From: Zygnema cylindricum
Lineage: Eukaryota > Streptophyta > Zygnematophyceae > Zygnematales > Zygnemataceae
Length of the DNA stretch: 64,000 nucleotides
NCBI GenBank assembly: GCA_037447655.1
Contig: JBBHKE010002260.1
Coordinates: 25,437-89,436 of the forward strand
Reading direction: 5' to 3'
The translations under genes were made by a program, and so were the position numbers. Under the pieces are notes generated by a model. That model was not told where the DNA came from. It was given only the letters and a program-made list of their open reading frames with translations, and ran no database searches. Positions 57,134 through 64,000 of this stretch are shown here, piece after piece (position 1 is the stretch's first letter; every line of letters starts with the position of its first letter).

Positions 57134-57332
57134 CACCGCGAATCGTTATTATACTATATAAATTATTAGAGTAAAGAAAAAAATAGCGTCATTCATTCAA
57201 ATTTAGTGCTAGGAGACGTGGCATATTATGGTCCATGTCCTTAAATAGTGTAATTTGTTCTATTTAAGGTATCAATGTCAAATTTTTGGGGTGCCGATAT
57301 AGAGTACATAAGGCTAATAACGATTCACGGTG
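57134..57332. mobile_element. MITE, TA target site, 199 bp
   Basis: Terminal inverted repeats CACCGCGAATCGTTATTA and TAATAACGATTCACGGTG, flanked by TA on both sides, as for Tc1/mariner-type MITEs. No coding capacity. Confidence 0.7.
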
Positions 57333-57909
57333 TAGTACACTATTCATTTCGCAAGAACGCGACAAAGCGTCGCAAATCTCACACGTTAGTAAACACTATT
57401 CATTTTGCAAATCTAAGGGAACCCGACAAATCGTAATTATTGGCTTATTCATGCGTCGTACATTAGTTAATTTTGTACTTTTTCGGTTACGGGCGGGCAC
57501 GGTTAGTCGCGAGAAATCGAGTTTTGGTTAACTTTAATTTTCGTAAACGCTGGTCGGTTAACGGTTAACAATTTTGGAGCGTGACATAACCCGGTCGGGC
57601 GTCGGTTACTCAGAATTTGAAAAAAAAAAACGGTCGGTTTCGATTATGTAAAATTTTGACTTTTGCGACCTCTGTTCGTGGGCCATCGCCCATGTTAGGT
57701 ACATTGTGAATCGGCGATTCAGTCTGTTGGGTTTCGCTTCATTCATATCGGTTCGCTGTTAAAGTTTGTTTGCGTCAGTTCGCGTCTGTCTTTTCTTTGT
57801 CTATGGCACTGTACTGTACTGTAGTTTGAGTGTTGGAAGTATTTTAGTACTTTTGTTTTAGATGCGTTCTCGCTAGTTGATTGGCGTGGAACATTACAGT
57901 ACTGTAGTA

Positions 57910-58106
57910 CACAAATTTTTTGCCGCTTAAAAACATATTTTCTTCGTACACACTTGTCCAATATTTCAGTTTGAGACCGCCAATCGAAAGCTGAGAATCT
58001 TACCTTTCAATCGCAACCGTCAGATCCACAATCCGACGTGTACCGTTAAAAGATGTTTTAAGTGGTTAAATAAACATGAACACTACAGTAATAGCGATTT
58101 GCGGTG
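57910..58106. mobile_element. MITE, related copy, left end damaged
   Basis: Aligns in inverted orientation with the MITE at 58276-59613 (GAGACCGCCAATCG, CCGTCAGATCCACAATC, GATGTTTTAAGTGG). The right end TAATAGCGATTTGCGGTG is followed by TA; the left TIR is mostly lost. Confidence 0.65.
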
Positions 58107-58275
58107 TACTGTCCTGTACTGTATCCTTGCACACCACGAATATGGTACATCCAAGCGCGATTATGCCGTACGTTCGTACATCAGCATGGACATGTACGCC
58201 GTACATTGTCTGACGGATGAGGACAAGTACGGAGATAAACTATTCGTTCGCCCTACGCTGACATGAACTACAGGA

Positions 58276-59613
58276 CACCGTGAATTGCTATTAGCGTTAA
58301 TGTTTTTTTCCTCATAAAACATTTTTTCTCCGTACACACATGTCCAATTGTGGATCTGACGGTTGCAATTGAAAGTAAAGATTCCCAGCTTCCGATTGGC
58401 GGTCTCAAATTGAAAATTGTAGTGTTGTGTATCGGTAAAAAACTTATCGCGATAACACCGATATCGATAGTTATTGGTTGTCGAACGTCAGAGGTTCCGA
58501 TATATCGGTCGGAGACCAACAAATTCCATATCGGCAATAACTTAAAAAATATATAGTACGCATACTATAGTACTTTGTAATATACTGTTTTACATAATTT
58601 ACATTATATAGCGTGGAATGCCACGTATAGCAATCGGTTCCGTATCTATTTAAGTGATAATTATTACGGAAAGCGCATCAGGTAAACGTAGACAAATTTA
58701 AAATAATACTTTATAGTTCTAAAATATACTACCGAAACAAATTAATAAAATACATTGTAAAATTCGAGAATCAAACTTTTTGAAAAAGAAAACGAACAGA
58801 CGAACAGAGCAGACTGAACCGTCGATGTCCAATTCATACGGATTTTTTTTTTTTTTACGAAAACTACGTAGTATTCGTCTTTTTCATACTTTTCGTAAAA
58901 TTTGTGTAAATTTCACTGTACGGCCATGTACAAAAACGTACGAAAAGCGTAATTTTAGAAAATCCTTAAATATCTTAAAAAGTGCGGAAATTTATCAGAA
59001 ATGTACGAAATTGTATGAAAGTGTACCCTAAAAAACCTACTAGTACGAAATACAACGGCAGCCGTACTAAAATATAAAGAAACGTACGGCATTGTAACTT
59101 GGAAACCCTAAAAAATCCCGTAAAATAGCCCTAAAATGTACGAACAACGACGGACACTTGTACGTATTTGTGATAATATTGTACGGATACAAAGCAAGGT
59201 ACGCATTTTATTTACTTTTCATCATCGTTTGATGCGTACCGTACATAGTATTCGTTAATTTATACCGTGCGTAATATGCGCACGTGACATCTATGGACTG
59301 AACACATTTGTCAGACTGCCGCCATTTACAGCCACCATATTTATCTGTACGGTCCGTACAATTATCGACAATAGTTATCGATATCGGTATTATCGCCAAT
59401 AATAACCGATAATTATCGGTTATTTATCGGCGGTAACACCGATGTCGATATATCGTACCAATGTATCGATTATCGGGTACCCGAAGAAAGGTTCATATCG
59501 GTTATCGGCAAATCCTTACCGATACACAACACTATAAAATTGGACAATAGTGTACGGAGAAAAGATGTTTTAAGTGGAGAAAAAAATATTAACACTAATA
59601 ACGATACACGGTG
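58276..59613. mobile_element. MITE of the same family, split by a hAT-like element
   Basis: Ends CACCGTGAATTGCTATTAGC and TAATAACGATACACGGTG; the right flank is TA and the left GA. After removing 58421-59534 and one target copy it is about 216 bp, the size of its relatives. Confidence 0.7.
58421..59534. mobile_element. hAT-like non-autonomous DNA transposon, 1114 bp
   Basis: Perfect 19-bp TIRs TAGTGTTGTGTATCGGTAA (58421-58439) and TTACCGATACACAACACTA (59516-59534). The 8-bp flanks GAAAATTG and TAAAATTG agree at 7 of 8, fitting the hAT 8-bp duplication. Subterminal CGATATCG and ATCGGTTATC repeats are common. The longest ORFs (83 codons) show no transposase resemblance. Confidence 0.75.
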
Positions 59614-60224
59614 TACCTTCCTAATTTTCTAAGAACTGATATTTTGAACTGGAGTACCGTTTCTAAACAATTTCCGTAGGCGCTAAATTCAGTAATTTGG
59701 CACTGGCAGAATTCAAAACCTTTCCTCGGCTGCCCGAATTATTTGTTTTTACTGCCCGGAATAGTTTTTTTTGGCTGCCCGAAACAGTCCTTAGGGCATA
59801 ATTCTGAGGTTTACACCAATCATTCGCTTCGTTTTGAATGGGTAAAAAATCTCAAATATGTACGTCTATTTTTTTTTCTTTTTTTTGTTTCTGAACTTTG
59901 TCCGTACATTGCCAGGTTCTTCCCTCCTTCCTCTCTCTCTCTTCTCTTATTTTTCCCCCTTTTTCGTCTTCCCCTCTCGTCCTTCTCCCTCGTCTCTTCC
60001 TCCCTCTTCACCTCTTGTCCTTCTATCTCTCTTCAATTTCTCCTCTCTCTGCTACTAACTTGTATCTCTTTCTCGCTCTCTCTCCCTCTCTCTCTCTCTT
60101 CCTCTCTCCCTCTCCCTCTCTCTCCCCCACTCCCTCTCTCTCTCCCCCTCTCTTTTTCTCCCTCTCGATCCCTCTCTCTCCCTCTCTCTATCTCTCTCTC
60201 TCCCTTCTCTCCCTCTCTCCACCA
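59614..60224 (+). promoter_or_regulatory. Putative promoter and 5' UTR of the SPP-family gene
   Basis: Intergenic stretch between the last MITE and the predicted start codon. Three spaced CTGCCCGRA motifs lie at 59730, 59752 and 59775. A pyrimidine-rich tract (59919-60218) probably forms the 5' UTR. No clear TATA box seen. Confidence 0.45.
59919..60218. repeat. CT-rich microsatellite, likely 5' UTR
   Basis: Runs of CTCTCT, CCCTCT and TTCCTC. Creates long spurious Ser/Leu/Pro frames on the plus strand and Arg/Glu frames on the minus strand. Pyrimidine-rich 5' leaders are common in plant plastid-protein genes. Confidence 0.85.
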
Positions 60225-60695
60225 ATGGCATCTCTCGAAAACCTCTCCTTCTCCCCTCTCTCCTCCCTTCCCTCTCTCCCCTTTCCCTCCAAATCCAATT
60301 CTTCCATTTCATTTTCTTTCACAAAAGACAAAAAATTCCGTACCCCCAATAAATCCCAATTTATTTCCTCTTTTCTTTTTAAAACCCAAAATCGAACAAA
60401 AAAATCGGCGATTTCTCCCTTTTCCCGATCCTTTTTTTTCGGCGAATCTTTTTTTCGCGCGTCTTTTTTGAAATTAAAAAATTCTAATAATAGTAATTAT
60501 AATAATTATAAAAATTTATTCTTTAGAAAGATGGGGGGAGTGAGAGGAGTGAGGGAAGATTTATCCACCGGTGACGGTGTTTCAAATTTTGCCATAAACG
60601 ACAAAATTGCTGACGTGGAAAGTGAAAAAGATGACGATTTTTTGTCGAAAACGGATGATTGGCCGAAAGACTGGACGGAAGGCTTGAATCCACAG
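60225..60695 (+). CDS. SPP-family intramembrane aspartic protease, exon 1 (plastid transit peptide)
   Basis: 157 codons from ATGGCA (60225) to CAG before GTTTTT (phase 0). The in-frame upstream sequence is CT microsatellite, so the MASL start is preferred. The first ~100 residues are rich in Ser, Phe, Lys, Pro and Asn with hardly any acidic residues, typical of a chloroplast transit peptide. From about residue 110 the protein turns acidic and soluble (DVESEKDDDF, DDWPKDWTEGL). Exons 2 and 3 supply membrane segments resembling the N-terminal half of plant signal peptide peptidase, an A22B presenilin-like protease that cuts type II membrane segments. The catalytic YD and GLGD motifs should lie beyond the window, so activity cannot be judged. 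Not seen in ordinary ER-located plant SPP: the long N-terminal extension. Plastid location is an inference. Confidence 0.72.
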
Positions 60696-61297
60696 GTTTT
60701 TTGTCTTTTTCTGAAAATTTTATAATCAAATTCTTACACCAATAACAGCAAAATTTCAATCAATTTTGGATTTTTAATTTTGAAATGGAACATATTTTTT
60801 CATAATTTGACTCATAATTTATTAGTTTGGACCCGGAATTCTTGGGTTTTTTTTTCCCTTAAGTTTTTTTTTTTTTTTTTAATATTCTTAACATTTAAAT
60901 ATGGAATTTTTGAATCTGAATTTCATATTTTTTTATTGAAATTTGGATTTTTTTTAAATGCAAAATGTTGAAATTTGCGTGGAATTTATTATTTTTGAAT
61001 TGAAATGTGAGGTTGAATTAAGATTTAAGATTTGAAAATTTAAATAAATGGAAGATGAAAATGTTACACTCAAATTGAGCTTGAAAATGAGGTTTTTTTT
61101 AAAAAATTAATCAATTAACCTTAAGAATTGACATTGAAAATTCAAAATTGAAATTGATAAATTGACATTAAAACTTGACATTATTGTTTTTTTTTTGTGA
61201 AATAGACAATGAAATGGTAATAAGGAAAAGGAAAAGAAATTAATCTACATTAGTATTTTAATTGGAATTCAATTTGAAATAAAAATTGAATTCGACC

Positions 61298-61580
61298 TCT
61301 CCCTCTCCCTCTCCCTGTCCCATTCCCTCTCCCTCCCTCTTTCTCTTCCTCTCCCTCTCCCTCTCCCTCTCCCTCTCCCATTCCCTCTCCCTCTCCCATT
61401 CCCTCTCCCTCTCCCATTCCCTCTCCCTCTCCATTCCTTCTCCTTCTCCCTCTCCCTCTTCCTCTTCCACTCCCTCTCCCTCTCGCTCTCCACTCCCTCT
61501 CCCTCCCATTCTCCATTTCCTCTCCCTCTCCCTCTTCTTTTCCCTCCTCCCTCTCCCTCTCCCTCTCCCTCTTCTCCTCC
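61298..61580. repeat. CTCCCT/CCCATT microsatellite in intron 1
   Basis: Mostly CCCTCT hexamers with periodic CCCATT variants. The long Arg/Glu and Ser/Leu/Pro frames here are artefacts. Confidence 0.9.
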
Positions 61581-61590
61581 GAGATCAGAA

Positions 61591-61681
61591 TAAAGCATTG
61601 TACTTGAGATCGAGGTCGAAATAGAAGTTGAAGTACAAGCAAAAATTTGAAAAATGTATACTTGTAGTTCCTACATGTTTG

Positions 61682-61714
<33 letters not shown>

Positions 61715-61793
61715 GTAGGAGGTACAAGTATACATTTTTCAAATTTTTGCTTGTATTTCAACTTCTATTTCGACCTCGATCTCAAGTACAATG

Positions 61794-61800
<7 letters not shown>
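61591..61800. repeat. Near-perfect ~96-bp-arm palindrome with AT-repeat centre
   Basis: Left arm 61591-61687 and right arm 61704-61800 are reverse complements with about four mismatches by eye (for example AAGCATTGTACTTGAGATCG against CGATCTCAAGTACAATGCTT). The centre is an (AT)n run, and another (AT)n run follows the right arm (61796-61842). As RNA it would fold into one long hairpin. Confidence 0.9.

Positions 61801-61842
<42 letters not shown>
61796..61842. repeat. (TA)n microsatellite
   Basis: Uninterrupted TA dinucleotides after the palindrome. Confidence 0.95.
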
Positions 61843-61845
<3 letters not shown>

Positions 61846-62375
61846 AAAATACACAATATATATTTATATGTATAAATATGGGTGTGTGTGTGTATGTGTG
61901 TGTACATATCAAAGTGGGGTCCAAATTGGAGTCAGAATAAATAAAAAAAAGTCACCTTGAAATCAAAATCGAAACAAGAAACTACAAAAATACAAATAAC
62001 AAACTTGAAAGAGAAAGTCCTCTTCCTTTTTTTTTTTGGAAAATGGTGTTATTTCAACTAAAAAACTGAGGTGAAAAATTGAAAATGAAAGTGAATGTGA
62101 AACTGAAATATATCTTTGCAATTGACATTGTAATTGAAGTTGAAATAGAAATTGAAAGCTGGAATAAATTATTGGATTGAAAATTGGAATTGAAGTTGAA
62201 ATTCAAGCGGAAATTGAAATTGAAAAATAAAAAAAAAGGAATTGAAGCTGAAGCTGAAGTTAAGTTTGAGTTGAAATTTGAAAATTGAAATTTGAAAATT
62301 GAAAATGAAATTGAAATTTTGACTCTGAAATTGAAATAGGAGCTGACTTTGAAATCAGAGTATTTCTGGTTTCAG

Positions 62376-62500
62376 ATTGCCTATGGGATCCTTCTTTTAT
62401 CAATCCCAATTGTACCCATTCTTCCTAAATTTCAATATTCAGCTTCTATTTATTTCACGGCTGTCGCTCTTTGGGGTATATATGTTGGTAGCCATCGCAG
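62376..62500 (+). CDS. SPP-family protease, exon 2 (first two membrane segments)
   Basis: 125 nt, phase 0 in and phase 2 out, TTTCAG acceptor and CGCAG|GTATTT donor. Encodes IAYGILLLSIPIVPIL and SASIYFTAVALWGIYVGSHR, two hydrophobic helices joined by PKFQY. The spacing and the YVGxxRS ending match the start of the conserved SPP membrane domain (plant SPP has YVGCFRS at this point, from memory). The frame is open and joins exon 1 without a shift. Confidence 0.75.
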
Positions 62501-63286
62501 GTATTTCTTTCTTTTCCCTTTTTTTCTCTCTCCCTCCCTCCTCCCTCCCTCCCTCCTCCCTCCCCTCCCTCCCTCCTCCCTCCCTCCCTCCTCCTCCCTC
62601 CCTCCTTTCCTCTCTTCCTTCCATCCCTCACTCTTTCCATTTCTCCCCTCAGACCAATCTCCTCTCAATTCCTTCCTTCCTCGGATCCATTCACATTCAA
62701 AACTCCTCTCCTCTCTCCTCTCCTCTCTCTCATCTCCCCTCCCTCCCTCCCTCGCCTCTCCTCTCTTTGTCGCTCCCTCACTCTTTTCCCCCATTTCTCC
62801 CCCTCGATCCCAGACCCCCTTTCTCTCCCTCTCTCCTTTCAATCTCCCTCTCTCTTTGTCTCTCTTCCTCTCTCACGCGTTCAAATCCATTCACACAATA
62901 ATAATTCTAAGAAAACTTGTTCAAAAATTGTTTTCAACCAAAAAAAAATATTGAGAAAGCCCTAAATAAAAATTGCATCCTCGCAAATGGGTTTTTCTTA
63001 TGTGAAAAGACCTCCCTCCCCCCCAAGTTGATATTGTATGAAAATTGATAAATCTACAGAAGAAAAAAATAAAAATACTGTGAAAACTCGAACTCAGCTT
63101 TTTTTTTTTTAATTGAAAATGTTTTCTGTTATTGTTTTCTTTAACCTTTTCCACTCTAATTCTCCGAAACTTTTTCTTATTTCCCTTTTCACTTCCCACT
63201 CGTTTAACCATTCACTTTGTAAATTTCTCTCTTCATACATATGTTTCTTTTTGAGTTTCCCTCTTTTTACTTTTTTTTATTTGCAG
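62501..63286 (+). other. Intron 2 of the SPP-family gene (786 bp)
   Basis: AG|GTATTT donor and TTTGCAG acceptor. Filled by CCCTCC/CTCTCC microsatellites (62520-62640 and 62700-62880) and AT-rich sequence. Long Ser/Pro/Leu frames across it are microsatellite artefacts. Confidence 0.7.
62520..62880. repeat. CCCTCC/CTCTCC-rich low-complexity DNA in intron 2
   Basis: CCTCCCTCCCTC runs at 62529-62610, then a looser CT-rich tract to 62880. Confidence 0.85.
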
Positions 63287-63522
63287 TTTAAAACGACGAC
63301 AAGCCCAAAAAATTTCTCTTCAACAAAGTTTTGTTGTACCCATTATTTGTTCTATCACTTTATTTGGTTTTTATTGTATTCTTCGATTTTTTCCCGACCT
63401 CGACCTTCGAACTTTTATTTCGTTTTATTTAACATTTGTCGGAGCTCTCGCTGTCGGAAGCAATTTTTCCGATCTTTTTAGTTCGAGTTTACCCCAATTT
63501 AACCAATATTCTCAAAGAATAG
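63287..63522 (+). CDS. SPP-family protease, exon 3 (partial protein, continues off-window)
   Basis: 236 nt. It completes a Ser codon (AG|T) and then reads LKRRQAQKISLQQSFVVPII, FYCILRFFPDLDLRTFISFY and LTFVGALAVGSNFSDLF; it ends ATAG|GTGAGT, a consensus donor in phase 1. The pattern of a polar Lys/Arg-Gln segment (TMSKEHAMRFP in Arabidopsis SPP, from memory), helix, LRFFPDL loop and a second helix ending VGALAV matches SPP transmembrane segments 3 and 4 in order and spacing. No catalytic Asp is expected yet. The next exons lie past 64000, or after 63522 in sequence I could not recognise. Confidence 0.73.

Positions 63523-64000
<478 letters not shown>

Larger units (their letters stand above)
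56237..57690. repeat. Diverged ~485-bp tandem duplication, second copy interrupted
   Basis: Block alpha (GGATCCGGAAC, TTGGTTGCCAAATTT, ATTATTGTACTTTGTAC) occurs at 56237-56505 and 56722-56975. Block beta (ATTTTGTACTT, GTCGGGCG-CGGTTACTCAGA, AAAATTTTGACTTTTGCGACCTCTG) occurs at 56505-56722 and about 57466-57690. The second copy is interrupted by about 490 bp containing GGGAACGCGACAAAG repeats and a MITE. No coding potential conserved between the copies. The stretch 55948-56236 shows nothing recognisable. Confidence 0.65.
60696..62375 (+). other. Intron 1 of the SPP-family gene (1680 bp)
   Basis: CAG|GTTTTT donor and GGTTTCAG acceptor, phase 0. AT-rich, containing a CTCCCT microsatellite (about 61298-61580), the 61591-61800 palindrome, AT repeats and TTGAAATTGAAA-like purine repeats (62080-62340). 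No exon-like ORF. Confidence 0.7.

Noticed and set aside
59743-60471. 242-codon Ser/Leu/Pro ORF overlapping the SPP 5' UTR
   Set aside because: Reads through the CT microsatellite in another frame; the MASL frame joins exon 2 in phase and is preferred.
61250-61735. 161-codon Arg/Glu-rich ORF on the minus strand, and partner frames
   Set aside because: Pure translation of the CTCCCT microsatellite within intron 1.
62349-62954. 201-codon ORF treated as one exon
   Set aside because: Only 62376-62500 has membrane-protein sequence. The rest is CCCTCC microsatellite, and the GT at 62501 gives a phase match to exon 3.

Overview
The window looks like a retrotransposon-dense piece of a nuclear genome from a streptophyte (a charophyte alga or an early-diverging land plant; I cannot name the species). 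The evidence is Ty1/copia elements whose primer-binding sites match a plant-type initiator tRNA-Met, a cytosine-methyltransferase-bearing retroelement of a class reported from charophytes, spliced introns, and a gene start with a plant-type plastid transit peptide. Only one likely host gene is visible, at the far right. Nearly everything from 1 to 55.9 kb is nested LTR retrotransposon.

Left part (1-12.25 kb): two related minus-strand elements lie head to tail. Copy II (4585-11859) has gag with two CCHC knuckles, a DTGA aspartic protease and a C5 DNA methyltransferase (DNMT). Its 3' side is cut off by copy I (1-4584), whose LTR starts exactly inside the C-terminal DNMT motif. A solo LTR (8484-9857) sits in the copy II leader. 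Copy II abuts a minus-strand copia LTR fragment (11863-12250), which abuts the broken 5' LTR of a copia element called E1 here.

Middle (12.25-55.95 kb): E1 is a decayed plus-strand copia element spread over about 43.7 kb because later elements landed inside it: a solo LTR in the protease motif (TSD CACAT); element F in integrase (15345-21736, TSD TTTGG); element G before RT (22868-35633, TSD TTCGT/TTGGT), which contains element H (26705-33118, TSD CGGGG/CGGGA); and in the E1 3' LTR a non-autonomous retrotransposon (37968-55802, TSD TGCTC). That last element has become a tandem array of LTR (1383 bp) plus non-coding interior (938 bp), period 2321 bp, and one of its LTRs is split by the youngest element, D (38889-45325; LTRs differ at about eight to ten of 1048 positions by eye). 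LTR divergence ranks the ages in the same order as the nesting.

Right part (55.95-64 kb): decayed direct repeats; three copies of a roughly 200-bp TA-flanked MITE, one containing a 1.1-kb hAT-like element with perfect 19-bp TIRs; then the first three exons of a signal peptide peptidase (SPP) family intramembrane protease with an apparent plastid transit peptide (60225-63522, continuing past the window). Its introns carry CT-rich and AT microsatellites and a long palindrome.

Main points of interest: the DNMT-bearing retroelement; the LTR-interior tandem array; initiator-tRNA anticodon-arm (half-tRNA) PBSs shared by two otherwise different retrotransposon groups; gag reading frames that begin inside the LTR and run through the PBS; a tRNA-like module inside copia LTRs; and the plastid-targeted SPP candidate.
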